A stretch of DNA of 64,000 nucleotides from Acanthornis magna (Eukaryota; Chordata; Aves; Passeriformes; Acanthizidae): positions 3,658,001-3,722,000 of the forward strand of contig JAWUZG010000332.1 in assembly GCA_036785705.1 (NCBI GenBank), written 5' to 3'. The notes beneath the pieces are model-generated. The model worked only from the letters and a program-made list of their open reading frames with translations, made no database searches and was not told the origin of the DNA. Below are positions 11,311 to 24,120 of this stretch, piece after piece. Made by a program: the position numbers and the translations under genes. Position 1 is the stretch's first letter. Each line of letters starts with the position of its first letter.

Positions 11311-14300
11311 TTCAGGCAAAAGCCTGAATGAGCAGATGAAACATGCACGGTCTCCGCAAGGGAAATGATCTGTGCCTGGGGCAGCCATGACCAGGGAGAC
11401 TCCTGGACTCTGAAAGACATCCTGCCCTGCTGCAGCCCCTCCACCCACGGATCCTGTGAGCAAGGGACCCGTTAGCAAGGTTTTTGGGATCCAAATCGCT
11501 TTAACACTCTGCCGTTTTCAGGCACGAGATCCGCAGCTTGTTCTGCCCGTGGCAGAAGCCACAGAGCGCAGTGCTGGGATCTGGTGTGGAGCCGATGCTG
11601 CTGTGTCCATCCGTGGTGCCATCACGGGGCAGGCGCAGAGCAGGGCAGGCTGAGGAAGCCCTGCTTTGCACTGCCAGCTGCCTACCCAAAAAACCTCTGT
11701 CTACTGGCAGTTTTGCCTCTTCCCCCACCAGTATTCCTCTTGCTTCCAAGCTCGGCAGTGGAGGTGAGGCAGGTGGGGTTTTTTGCTTTGCAGGGCAGCT
11801 GGGGTTTCTCTCCTGCAGAGAGCAGCAGGTTAGCATGGGCACAGCTGAAGCTGGTACCTTGTGTGCACAAGGACTGTGCTGGCAGCTGACAGAGCCTCCC
11901 TCCCTCCCTCCACTCGGCCCAACCTCCACATTCCTCTGCCAGCCCTGCCCCACTCTCCTGGGCTGGGAAATGGGCACAGGAGACAGGCACCTGAACAGCC
12001 CTGCAGTGCAGGCAGGGGGGACACAGCCAGGGTCAGGGGAGCACCTTTGCCTCAGTTCCCTGACCTGGTGTGTCCCGAGAGCATCAATCCCCTGTTCCCT
12101 GCTGGGATCTGAGCCCCTTTGCTGATCTGCCTTCTCACATCAGGAACGTGGCCAACACCAGGTGCTCTGAGCAGACTCCACAAACCCACGCCTGCTCTGC
12201 TCCTGGAGTAAGACCAGTTTGCCCCCAGAACAAGGAGAGCTCTCCAGGAGCACTTGGGTCAAGCCAAGGGGTGGGAAGCAGCTGGAACACAAAGAGCTCT
12301 TTTGGTGTGCTTTGAACCAGAGATGTAAATGCTGAGTATGGAAGTTTTGTCAGTGGTTTGACTGGAGGAAGAGATGTACAAGAGACACAGAAGGAGCATC
12401 AGGGTCAGTACAGGTTCTGCCAGAGCAGTGTGCTAGCCAAAAATTACATCTCCACACCCCCAGAGGGCTGGAGCACATCAGGAACCAGGGAATTCTTGCA
12501 CAGACCTATGGACTTCAAAGTGGAATAGAAAACTCATGTGAGCACAAACATATGTACACATGTACACACACAGTTTTGGAGGGGAATAAAGTCCCAGCCT
12601 TCAAATCAAAAACTGTTGAAAGCCAGAGGGTTGGATGCTCAGCTGGTACATATACATCCACCAACAAAGCCAGAGGAGATAGGTTAGAGAAACATCTGCT
12701 GAGAACATGGTGGATGGATTTCAACCTGATTTTACCCTCGAATTAAGCAAATGTGCAAATTCTGACACCAAAAAGAAGTTTCTCTGAAGAGTTTCCAAGC
12801 CTCAGTCAATGATGTAGGAAATCTGTTTCAAATTTTTGGGCGGTCTTTTAAAAAAAAATACAACTGAACACTAAAACACCTGACTTTAGTGTAGTCTTAA
12901 GGTAAATTAAATTTTCACTGCTTCTCTAGAGAGCACTTTCTCTGTCCATCACATACATTTGTGGCTGTCTTTCTTTTTCTGAGCTGCCAGCCACCAAACA
13001 TCAGACTCTGAGAGTAAATGTGGTTCACTTCACCTCCTCATCCTCACCATGGATGAAAATTTAGCAAGAAAAACTGGGCTCTGACTTCTTTTTGCAGTCA
13101 AAACTTTAAGGGGATAGTAGGAATGAAATACCCTGTAGAAGAGCTCCAGGCCCACCAGACTCCTCAGAAGTCTGGTCACACCATTGCTGCATGGAGGCAG
13201 CCTTGTGAGGCTTATTGATCTCCTCTGCAAAGCACCTCTCCCTCGTATTGAGGAGCTCATGCTTTCCAGACACGCCTGAACTAAAATCCATTATAAGAAC
13301 TGATGACTGAGTCTGCCAAGCCTAATTACCAGAGTTATTAATTACCTAAAATGTTTAATTTTTACCATTTTCTCTTGTATTTGTTGTTACAGTTTGAAAC
13401 ATCTCAAAAATGCAACAACACAGTGCTGCCCTTGTTGGAGAGAAGACCATCCCAGGTCACCTTGGTTCAAACACCGTTTCTTGCCTCGACAGGGCACCAG
13501 AGCCAGGCCAGGACTCAGCCTGGAGGCCACGCACGTCTCTCCTGTGCTGGACACTCCCATGGGATGTGGAGGGAATTGGCAGTTTTGCCCCCATCAGTCC
13601 CTTGTGGGTCCACTGAGAGCTTCCCCCGTGGGCAGAGTCCCCTTCCCCAGTCATGTGATTTTGTTATCCTGCCCCAGACAGGAGGTCAGCGCAGCAGGTG
13701 ATGCATGTCCGAGCTCCAGCCTGGCAGGAGAGGCCTTCGCCCTCCCCAAGTGCCTTCCTTCCCTGCCAGCATGTCCCTGACCAGCCCCAAGGACAGCACA
13801 CAGGAGCCAGGGCAAGGAGCTTGACACAGCACCGAGGGAGTCTGGGTGAGCCAGGAGTGCTGGGAGGCTCCTGCCCAGCTTTCCACTGCCTCCAGCCTCA
13901 TCCTCAGTGACACAGGAGGAGCTTTCCCAAGGGAAAGCTCCAGGTTATCTCACAGCCCCTGCTCTGAACACCATTTCTAGCACAGACATTCAGCTTTTAC
14001 TGGGACTTCACAGTCTTGTGACTTCTCAGCCAAGGGAAACAGCCTGGATTTAGGATCCTAGTCATGAACTGCATCTCTCAAGCTCCTCTTGAACTTCATT
14101 TGGTCAAGTTCTCTTCAAGAGATACTGTGTTTTTTGTGGAGCTTTGCTCCCAGAGGCAAACAAGCACACCCAAGCAGGAGACACTGTTACCCAAAGCTCC
14201 ACTCATTGCCTTTCCAAGAGCACGGCCCCACTGTAACAGAGCTCTCAGGCACTGGGAAAGGCACAGGGCCGTACAACCCTCAGGCTGAACGTTCCCCCCC

Positions 14301-15234
14301 TCATGCACCTGAAAGCACTCACTGGAATCTGAGGGAAAATGAGAAGGGGTCAGAGGAGCAGGAGGCTCCCTCATTTCACCACCTCAGGAGAACCTGCCCA
14401 TGTCTCATCCCCCATTCTCCAACCAGTTTTCAGCCGCAGTTCCATTAGGGCTCAGCACTGAGCCAAGCCTAGGGCTCAGGGCAGCACTCAGAGCAGGACT
14501 GTGGCAGTCCAGAGGCAGGAGGAAGGACGGCAGAGCCAGGCTGCTCATGGCAGCACAGCTTTCCTTCAGCCAGGTTGCAGCTGGAGCCCATCACGTTAAT
14601 GAGGCAGGAGAACGAGCCGAGCACATGACCTCCAAGGTCGGCAGCCAGGCTGTGCTCAGCTCCTCTCCAGATGTTCCTCCTCTTTCCAGAGACTGCCTTT
14701 CCCAGGTTACTTACACCTCCAAAAAGGGATTGAAAATGGAATGCCCAGGGCTCTGACTCACCAGCTTTTGGATCCATAGTGGGATTACTTACTAATGTAT
14801 TGTTCTGCTGCATCCTGCCCCTTTGCCAGGCATTCCTAGCCCTGTAGTCTGCCTGCGTGGAGAGATGGGTTATTCCTCAACCCCGCTGGGTCCCTCTCCC
14901 ATAAATCCTCTGTTTGTATTAACACCTGAGACTACGAGCCATGGCCAGTGGAGGAACAGAGCTGCAGGCTCTGCTCAATCCCCCCTTCAGCAGGGCTCCA
15001 GGGAGGACCAGAAAGGAGCTGGGATGTACCTCTTCCTTTACCCCAGCATGAATCACTGGAGCTTGTGAGTCAGACCCCCTCCATTCCCAAAGCTGCGCAA
15101 GCCACTGCACGTTCCCAATGCGTGGGGACTGTCCACATGTGTGCTCCGAGCCACACGGAACACCAGCCCATGGATTCAGCCCGTGGAAACACGCATGTGG
15201 ACAGAGCCTGTACATCTGGTACCCTGTGTGCCTG
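11311..15234. other. Unclassified non-coding sequence
   Basis: No exon or known repeat is recognised in nearly 4 kb. A short CCTC microsatellite lies at 11895-11911. The 195-codon plus-strand frame at 11538-12125 is opposed by a 158-codon minus-strand frame over the same bases and has no domain. It reflects low stop density in GC-rich DNA. AT-rich pockets occur near 12820-12920 and 13320-13390. Confidence 0.55.
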
Positions 15235-15420
15235 GGTGTTTATAGAAAACAGGACTGCTACTGTAGGATATCCGCCGTGGGTTATTGTTCTTGTAAACAA
15301 ACCTTTCGGCTAATATTTCTATGAGCTCCTTAGAACTGGAGGCTTTCCTAGGAACAGAAGACTGAGAATAAATCAGGAACATGTTCTGTTCACCCACAGC
15401 ATGGACACAGCTCACACAGA
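15235..15420. other. Candidate conserved non-coding block
   Basis: Single-copy sequence with retained CpGs (ATATCCGCCGTGGG, CTTTCGGCTAAT) around a SOX-like TTATTGTTCTTG and a forkhead-like TGTAAACAAACC. The combination resembles vertebrate enhancers. Conservation is not testable from one genome, and the boundaries are approximate. Confidence 0.22.
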
Positions 15421-17842
15421 GGTGCCTTGGCTGGCAGTGAAGGAGCTGTCAGGGCTGTGCTGCTCCCTCTGAGACCTCAAGCTTCCACCACACAGGCTGC
15501 ACTCAGCATCTGCAAGGGGCTTCACATCGCTCCCCAAACTCGGTGGTAACGTGGCAGTGCTCTGAAGCACCCCAGGCTGGTGGACCTGGACACTGTGCAC
15601 CTGCTTCTGCTACGATCCCACTGCTGGCTCGTGCCCAGGGGCACCTTCCCCTTCAGGCTTTGGGAGTTGCAATTGCAATTCCCTTCTGCACAACCTTTCC
15701 ACCAGTTCCTGACTCATCTGGGAACGGAGGTCAATCCAGTTCCTACTGAAACATGAGATACTCTCTGCAGAGACTCTTCACCTGCTCTCCGAGTAGTTTT
15801 CCAGTATTTGCAATTGCCATGGGCAGTTCAAGAGAAAGCACAATCCCTGTGCTGCCAGCTTATTAGCACTGGCAAACAACAAAAACCTTAAGCACACGCA
15901 ATGTTTTCCTCAACACCAAATAAAAATAAGAGAATGCCTGGAATTGCTGGGGAATTTAACCAACTAAATGCTTTACATTTCTCTGGTCTTTTCTCCCCAG
16001 GTGACCTCACGAAAGTACAGATGAAACACAGACCCTTTTCAACTTGCTCCTTTCCTATGCCACTACCAGGGCTTCCTCCAGCCCTTTTTCTCTTCTCATC
16101 CCAGTCCCCTGCCACAGCTCTGTTTCTGCTCAGCTCTGCTCTGCACTTTGGCATTGGTCTTGGTCCATTTGTCCCAATTCCCCAAAGTCTACCCCAAATC
16201 TTTCATAATGTGCCAGGGTAGCTCCTTTTACACTCACGATCTTGCCTCAGTGTCATGACTTTGCCTGCCCCACGCTATGCACTGTCTGATAAAGTACGTC
16301 TTCTCTTGGAGCAAGGAAGCTCTCTCCCAGACCAGAACTTTGTGGGAGCATTACACATTAATTTGTGGGTCTGTTCCTACATCCTGCAGCTCACGTAGTC
16401 CCTGCAGGGTGTGCCTTCCACGTGTGCTGGGTGGGACAAAGGCCATCTATCTTTCCATGCTTGTCACAAACGTCTGAAACAGGGATCCCGATGGTTTGTT
16501 TTCATAGGTGGACACCATCTCCCTCTGGAGGCCTTCACAGGCTCTTCCACTGGCTAAAGCTGTAGCCAAGGCACTCGCTTTAGGACAGCTGCATCACTAG
16601 AGGTATGAAAATGTGAGTTTGGATTAAAGATAGCCCTTGTCCTCAGAACAAAGCTAGCGCTTGACATGAGATCAACAATCCTCTTTTACACATTCACAGA
16701 AGCCAAAACAATTGTGTTAAAAGCCACAGTGGAAGACAAATCCTCTCTTCCCCTGAGTTTTAGAGACCCCAGGGGAAATGTAGCACACCCCGTGGCACAT
16801 GGATGCTCTTTCCTGAAACTACTGTTTCAGCTCTCTCTTCCTTCCAGAGGTTATTCTGCTGCTCTGATTCACTGGCAGTGAAGAGCTTTACCTGGGACAG
16901 TTCCCCCAGAGCAGCTGGCAGGACAGGGACATCACTTCTGGATGCTCAGGCCAGTCTTGGTCCTGCCAGAGCTGTCCTGGGGCTCTCTACAGAGCACACC
17001 CCGAAGGGATGGCTGAGGGCAATTTTCCATGCAGATGTCTATGAGCACAAGGGTAGATTGAGACAGTCAGAATGTCACAGGGATCAAAGCTTGGCCCCCA
17101 GTTTGGCCCAGAGGCTGCTCAGGGATGCAGTGTGAAGGATGAAGGCTTTGCACACTGACATCATTCCCTTACTTTCTCCCATATAGACAATCAAATGAGT
17201 GCTCCTGTCCAGATCTCTGTAGAACCTGCATGAGGTTTTTGTAGATTCCTCTTCTGCCTCCTGGCTTCAGGGAGGTCAGCACATCCCATTTGCAGGGAAA
17301 TTCTACAGCCTGGGAAAACAGAGAACACAAATCCCCTGACAGTGCCTGGCCAGGTCTGTGCCAGGGCTGGGTTTTTAAATCAGCATGGGCATGCTGGAGA
17401 GCAGTCTGGGGTTCAGCCTCAGGCTGAAGAAATAGCCCACAGGATAATCTGCTGCTCAGAGTGAGGGTCTCTGTGTCTGGACTGGGGCATCCACTCAGAA
17501 GTGGCTGGGGGAGGAACTCCTCACTTGTGAAGGTCCTTTCAGGGAACCATTGCTATGGTGTCTCTCAGACCACGTGGAAAGTGACCCACGATGTGAAAAG
17601 GTGCTCGCAGGTTCCCTTGGACTCAACCAGCCCAACTCAAAGTGGGGTTTGATCCAGGGACACCATGGACAACAAAGTGTCTTCCTCTACTAGACTCGCA
17701 GAGCAAACAGTGGCCATCAGCATCAGCAGATGCAAGCAAGAGACCTGGATCTAAACAATCCAGTTAACAAGGAATGTAACAAAAGGATGTGTGCAAGCCA
17801 AATACAGAACCTTTCAGTCCTTTGCTTGAGGTACAGACAGGA
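15421..17842. other. Unclassified non-coding sequence
   Basis: No gene or repeat is recognised. The 106-codon plus frame at 15901-16221 and the 110-codon frame at 16803-17135 lack domains and are not supported by splice-like context. Confidence 0.55.
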
Positions 17843-18000
17843 TGATAGAATCACAGACTCACAGAATCATTTAGGTTGGAAAAGACCTCTAAGAGTAACA
17901 AGTCCAACCTTTGACCAATCACCACCTTGTCAACCAGACCAGAGCACTGAATGCCAATATCCAGGCACTTCTTGAACACCTCCAGGGATGGTGACCACCA
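17843..18000 (-). mobile_element. CR1 LINE 3' end, antisense
   Basis: The plus strand begins GATAGAATCACAGACTCACA, then has TTTAGGTTGGAAAAGACCTC, and later CACTTCTTGAACACCTCCAG and GGATGGTGACCACCACC. This is the reverse complement of a CR1 LINE 3' end, of a subtype different from the 10.3 kb copy. About 160 bases remain. It is truncated and non-coding. Confidence 0.88.
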
Positions 18001-18894
18001 CCTGATCAATGCAATCATCCCCAATGATCAATGCAAGTATCCCCACTTCTACTCTGGATCCATTAGTGGGGAGAAAGGGGGTTGGCACTCTGGCCAAGGT
18101 TCCAGGTGTGGCATTTATATGTGACAAAACAGCCTGACGATGCATCTCAGTGGAGGACTTGGCTGTCAGTGGGAGTAATGACAGGTAAAGGGTCTTTCCT
18201 TTTTCTCTCCAGGGCAGTGAGCTGCTGCAGGGCTTTGATGTAGCACTACACAACTGAGCCTCAGGGCACAGCTGTCCCCTCTCTCAAAGCAGGTGGCTGC
18301 TCCTCGGCAGTCCCAGGGTGCCTCATGGCCCTGCTGTGCCCCAGCCAGTGCCTCCCAGTGCCCCCAGCCCCTCCAGCCTGCTCCCAGCAGAGCAGATGCC
18401 CATGATGCAGGCACTGCCCTAACCCCTCTGTGCATTTCGGAGGCAGGGGCAGGGTGATGTTGCTGAGGGCTTGAGACAGCTACCAACCCCTGCACCCTCC
18501 TGAGCCCCTTGGGCAGAGCCTGTCATCTCCAAGCAGTTGTTGCTTCTGCCTGGTGGCTCCAAGCTGCCTGTCTTGAAGCTTTCCCGAAAGCCTCCTCCCA
18601 GATCCCACAGCAACATCAGTCATGTTCTGATGTCACCAGCCTGCCATGGCATCAGCACCCTCTGCCACCCCAGCAGCTCGGCGTAGAGCCAGTGCAGGAG
18701 CCCCTGCTCTGGGCTCAGCAGGCTCTCCATGCTCAAAGCAAAGGGATGAAAAAGGGAAGGGGCAAATCCTGCCACCAGTGATGCCCGTGCGAAGCCAGGA
18801 CAAACCTGCCCAGGTCAAGAGCGGTCACTCACGTCACGGTAGCAGGACCAAGAGCAGAACTGCAGCCAGGCAAGTGAGGAGCTGAACGGACAGG
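18001..18894. other. Unclassified sequence with a 22-bp direct duplication
   Basis: Immediately after the CR1 fragment, TGATCAATGCAA recurs at 18003 and 18025 with a period of 22. The rest is GC-moderate unique sequence. Overlapping frames on both strands (107, 109 and 90 codons) have no recognisable domain. Confidence 0.5.
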
Positions 18895-19330
18895 CTCAGG
18901 GAGGACCCGGTCCGGCTTGTAGCCTCTTTTAACACTGATAAAACACAAAGCCTGACAGAGTTGCCGCTCTCTCCGAATGCATTGCCAGATAAACCACAGA
19001 TAAGAAACAGCCCAGGATAATCCCTCCCTGATACCATGAGAGAGAAAGGAATTAGACTGGGCTGCATTACCACCAAATCTTCTGTATCTTTCCAAGACAG
19101 TTCTTGCACTACTCGTGTACTCAGGAATCGAACTGTGTCAGTTAAAACATTTAATCCTGGCAATATCATAAATATTGCCTTACTCGGACAGCAAGGAACA
19201 GTCAAATCTCTGAAGAACAGCCTGATTTCAGGAATATCAGCATATCAGCAAAGAGCCCACGTGCCTTTCACTACAGGTCATTGCAGTTACCTCAAAAACC
19301 AAGGCTATAACTAAAATCTGATCTCTGAGA
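18895..19330. other. Candidate conserved non-coding block
   Basis: AT-rich single-copy sequence with scattered CpGs (GGTCCGGCTTG, TCTCCGAATGC, CTACTCGTG, GAATCGAAC, TTACTCGGAC). An 8-base perfect inverted repeat, GGCAATAT and ATATTGCC, spans 19159-19179 with a 5-base spacer. The 92-codon plus frame at 19036-19314 and the 123-codon minus frame show no known family. Inference: possible enhancer-like element. Confidence 0.25.
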
Positions 19331-21885
19331 GTTCCTCTGTCTCAAGGAATAGTACCTGTGATCCTCCAGAATTATGGTTTTGATATTTACCTCAGGAAGA
19401 AGCAAGAAAACACCCAACTAAACAGCATATCACAACACAGCAGAACCCCCAGAGAATCAGCACAAACCCCTTCAATTCCCATATCACCGTGACAGGAGCC
19501 AGGTACTGCTGTTCACGAAAGAGCATATTGCCCTGAAGTCTTGGGGCTTTGGGTATTTAGAAAAAAAAAAAAGAAAAAGAAAAAAAGAGAGAAGATGAAG
19601 AAGAAAGCAGACCTGTAACAAAAGCAGACCTATAACAGCATGGAATATGAATGAGATGCAGAGATTTGCACACTCGCCTGGCAAAGAGTCCCTGGCATTT
19701 GCACCCTCATGCAACCCACAAGTACTTTCCTGCTGGCTTGTCTCTTCTTCCTTTAAGTAAAATTTGTTAAAAATGGGAAGTACCTTTTCCTGGGTCAGGT
19801 TCTCTTTCCCCTTTTTTCCCTTCTTTGTTCTTTTTGCTCTTTCCTTTCCCTTTTTTCTTGTTCTCAGACATTCTGCACAAGTGTTTACAGTCTCAGGAAA
19901 AGACAGTCCACACCAGATCTATATGCCCCACGACTGCTACTCCAAATGTTACTTGCCAGCTGCAACTTCCGACTGTTCTTATATTGTTTCTGACACAGAC
20001 AACACCCACCACTGGGTGGAGAAGCAAAACTTTAACCGTTTGCTCACTGCTCCCAGTTGGCTGAAGAGATGCCCCGGGTTGCAGTGGGAGGGTGAGGGAA
20101 GCAGTGCTACGGGACAGGAGAAGCTCACCCGGGAGTGCCGTGGGCACATGAAATCCAAAGGTGGTTTTCCACTTGCTGATTCTGTCTCTGGCTGAAAGTA
20201 AGTTCTGAACAGCTTCTGCAGCATCACAGAAATAAGTGTTTTGGGGAATTGCTGAGGTTCAGACACTGATATGAGAGAGGCAGTGGAGTCAGAAGGGAAG
20301 GGCAGAGATTTGCCATCCATTTGCATTTTGCTTTGACCCTGCAGGTGGGTTAAGTTGGCCTTTCTCTTCCTATTGCTGTTCCCACCATAAATCAGAGTGG
20401 TTTCACCTGCCCTCACACCCAGCTCTTTGCTGTCCCAGGAGGGTTTTTCAAGAGTTAGAAATGGCTGGAGAGCCCTTACCTGCACTTCTGGTCTCTGTCC
20501 TCCATCTCTAGGAGCTCTAGGTGGTTGGTTAAGCCCATGTCTCACCTGCTTGGGGGTTAACCAGGCCCTTTCCACAGGTCCAACATGTGAAGAGTGACTG
20601 AGCCCGGTCCCTTCTGTAGGGCTGCCCATGCTGACATTGCCTCAAACGTCCATCAGGATCCCCAGCTGGAAAGCCCCAGAGAACTGCCAAATCATTCCCA
20701 GATGCAGCTAAGGGCTTCAAAGGCCCAAAGGGGCCACGAGTTGCAGGGCACTGGGTAACATGAATCGATCCATGAATCAAATCCAGTTCCACACTGGTGA
20801 GCAAAGCGTGTCCTCCAGAGACGCGCTCCTGCCTGGTGTGTGGACATCAAGAAATGAACGAGGTATCAGCCCCCTTGGGATCCTCTCCCAGTGGTTAATC
20901 ACCCTCATTGTTAACAATGTCTGCCTGCTCTGAAGTGAAATATCTGGCTTCACTGTCCAGCCATTGTTTCTTACTCTTGTTTTCTCCTCTAGATTAAAAA
21001 GCCCTTCAGCAACTGGTATTTTCTCCCATGGAAGTACTTACACTCTGTAATCAAGTTATTCCTCCTTTTTTTTTTTTTTTTCTTTTGATAAGCTAAACAG
21101 ATCAAGCTTTTTTTTCCATTGCCTGCTGTACAGCATTTTCTCCAGCTCAGGATCGTATCTGTGGCTATCCCATTTTGCAATATCCTACTTAAGCTAAGAA
21201 CACAAAAACCAGGCACTATTCCATTGTCTCTTGTGGACAGGGAAAAATACAGAGGCAAAATCCCTACTGCCGCCCCTTCCCAGCCTTTTAACTCCCAAGT
21301 GCTACATTCAGGCACTGGGCTTCCCAAGGAAAATGTGTCCCTCTGTGTTTCTACTGCAAGTCCTATCTTCTGTCCCTGCTCTGCCAGACAGGGTCACCAA
21401 GAGGAACTATTTTGCGCTTTCACAGCCTCAGTCTCAGTGGTGAAGCTTTATTTTGTTTTCAAGAGCCAGTGTGCCAAGCCACATCGATTACCCTCTCCAG
21501 CTTCTTTCTTCTCACTGACCCTTGAAACCCCACCAGTCTCTGTCTCATCTTGCTGATTTTAGGAGCATTTCCACCTCCAGGTTGCTGGTGATGGTGTCAC
21601 CAGAAACTCCTCATGGAGCAGTGACATGCTGCCAGCACTGGCTCTCTGGTACCTGCTGGTCAATCACTCCTTCACCTGTGTGGAGGTGCAAAGGAGACCT
21701 TGCAATGCTCCCCTTGCAGCGAGAGCAGAGGACATCACCACTCTGAGCATTGTGGTACAGCCTCGTGAGAAGCTGAGATGTGAGCACCAGACAGCACCTG
21801 AGCAAACCTGCTCTCAACTATGCCATTAAAGCTCCCAAGTTGGTGGGTTTGGAGTTTGAGCCTAATATACATTGTTTAAACCCAG
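19331..21885. other. Unclassified sequence with purine and poly(T) tracts
   Basis: A poly(A)-rich purine tract lies at 19561-19608 and a pure 16-T run at 21066-21081. An octamer ATTTGCAT occurs at 20319-20326. The 216-codon minus-strand frame at 19979-20629 has no domain I recognise and is overlapped by a 143-codon plus frame. I treat both as chance openings. Confidence 0.5.
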
Positions 21886-22290
21886 AAGCATAGAATGGTT
21901 ATGTTTGGAAAGAATATTAAAGCTCATCTCATTCCACCCCCTGTCATGGGCAGGGACACCTCCCACTGTCCCAGGCTGCTCCAAGCCCTGTCCAGCCTGG
22001 CCTTGAACACTGCCAGGGATCCAGGGGCAGCCACAGCTTCTCTGGGCACCTGTGCCAGGGCCTCCCCACCCTCACAGGGAACAATTTCTTCGTAATATCC
22101 CATCTAAATGTACCCTGCTTCACCTTAAGGCCATTCCCCTTATCCACTCACTATATGCCCTTGTGAAAAGTCCCTCTCCAGCTCTCCTGTAAGTGCCTTT
22201 AGGTACCTGAAGGCTTCTACCTCAAGCCTTCTCTTCTCCAGACCCCTCCATGGGTCCTTGTCACAGGACAGCAGTAGCCCATCAAACCGT
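21886..22290 (-). mobile_element. CR1 LINE 3' end, antisense, about 400 bp
   Basis: The plus strand reads CATAGAATGGTTATGTTTGG, then GGACACCTCCCACTGTCCCA, CCACAGCTTCTCTGGGCACC, AAAGTCCCTCTCCAGCTCTC and CAAGCCTTCTCTTCTCCAGA. These are reverse-complement landmarks of the avian CR1 3' end extending further 5' than most copies here. Part of the 3' UTR is kept, and no reverse transcriptase domain is seen. The right border is approximate. Confidence 0.93.
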
Positions 22291-23859
22291 TCCTTTTCCA
22301 AAAGCAAGGTAACAGTGGTTACTCCCCAGTTAGTGTCTTCTAGGTTATTATGAATGACGATTCCCACATGGTTATTCTGCTGTTTGGCTCATCACCATAT
22401 TCCTCTTAGCTAATATGTTTGTAAAGTCCTGTAATTCTGTGCTTGAGCTCTACTTGATAGGCGATTTCCCTCCAGATGTCTTTAAGCTTGTTGTCTACAC
22501 ATCATAATTCCAGATGTACATGGATTGCTACCTATTTTTCACTTTGCTAAATTTGTTGATCTTCTTATTGCTTCCACTTGTGGCTTTCAATGCTACCAAG
22601 ACAGGACATCTGTGGGCTAAACCTTGTCTGCTTTCATGGCTCTGAAATCTCAACTTTCTTGGCCTCTGCTCAAAGAGCTCCCAGTAATATTCATTTTCCT
22701 GAGAGTGTTTTAACACCCAACCAACTTCACCCAGCTTTTCTCAGCCTTGGGAAATCAGTTCCTTTGAATCCTCAGGAGTGTTTTACACCTGTATAATTAG
22801 AGTTTCCATCTCTCACCTCATATGAATGAAAACCCATCAGGGGCACTGTCCCCAGGCCAAACACAAGGGATTAACACAGCCACCGAAATCCATGAGATGG
22901 CATTTACCGGGTACAAAGAGGCCCAAACCTAGTAGTCTTGGTTTTGGTGTTAAATCTGTGGAGTTTTGAGGGACTTGGATGTTTTACTCCTAGGGATAGC
23001 TGCCTTTCCAGCACGTGTGTCCCGAACAGATGTGCCTCATAAAACACATTTCTCTCCTTCCTTTCTTTTCCTTTGCAATTATATTTTCATTCTAAAATAT
23101 CTTTTCCCACAAGTTCCTTCACATGAAAACCGCATTTTTAAGCTTACTCCCCACTACTTAAGATAAACTATAGCTCTTCCTCCACTCCAGCAAATCAGTG
23201 CCTCCATTCCTGTTAAAGACATGAAGTTTGTGTGTTCCTGTGATCATCTTTCCAAAGTCCTTGTGTTTAGCAGAGGTAACAAGTTTAAGGTAACAAGTGC
23301 AGCTAAGATGATGCCCTACCTTCTTTCCCCCTTTTTCCAAATGAATAATCAAAGATTCTCTACTGCTGAACAGTGCTCAGAGGGTAAAGCTGTGCACAGC
23401 TCAGCTTCAGCATCAGAAAATTAAAAGTGTAAGTCTAAGAAGAAGAAGTGGCAGTGTGTGGCTTGGCCCCACCATCCTGAGCAGCCTGGGATGTGTGATG
23501 GGAAGAAACAGCCCCAGTAACACCCAATGTGGCTATTTTTGTACCTTGGCAGCACCCCAGTCTCACCTGTGACAGGTGAGGAATATTACATGCAGATTAA
23601 TTTTTACCTTGGCAGGTGTACATCTTGTACATCTCAGCACCTCAGCCAACAGGCTGGCCCCTGTCCCAGGGCAGGGATCCGCCCCTCTAGATCCAGCTTT
23701 ACCATGGATCCTACAGAATACGCTCTCTCCTGAGCAAACCCAACAGCCACACACAGGAGCTACATTCAGCAGGTGATTCAGTCCTCCTGTGGCTGCCCTG
23801 ACAAAATAAAACCTGCCAATGCCAAGTGGATTCCAGCGTGGTGTCCCAGGTGCCTCATC
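22291..23859. other. Unclassified AT-moderate sequence
   Basis: No exon is recognised. An 11-base direct repeat AGGTAACAAGT occurs at 23274 and 23288. A 103-codon minus frame at 23563-23874 lacks any domain. Confidence 0.5.
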
Positions 23860-24120
23860 TGGTGGTCGGTGCATATTTTAACAACTGTACTCTCAAAAGT
23901 CACTTCATATTTCATTCTAAAATAGCTTTAAATGTTTATTGCTTTAAACAGCCTCATGAAGAGTTATAACCTAAACCACCATCAACACACGGATTTTTCA
24001 GTCTTTACAATTCCTGCGCAGCTTTAAGCTTGAAGGAGAGGAGGGATGTAATTATATAAGAGACTGAGCCATACCTTAAGTACCGATAATTCCTGCATGA
24101 AATCCAGCATTCTGAGCAGC
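23860..24120. other. Candidate conserved non-coding block
   Basis: AT-rich unique sequence with ATAGCTTTAAATGTTTATTG, GTAATTATATAAGAG and ACCGATAATTCCTGC. These include homeodomain-like TAATTA cores and retained CpGs (ACACGGAT, TGCGCAGC). No repeat or coding signal is recognised. The functional call is inference. Confidence 0.2.

Noticed and set aside
11538..12125. 195-codon plus-strand frame as a gene
   Set aside because: A 158-codon minus frame covers the same bases. The sequence is GC-rich with few stops, includes a CCTC microsatellite and has no domain.
19979..20629. 216-codon minus-strand frame as a gene
   Set aside because: Overlapped by plus-strand frames, with no domain, signal peptide or splice context.
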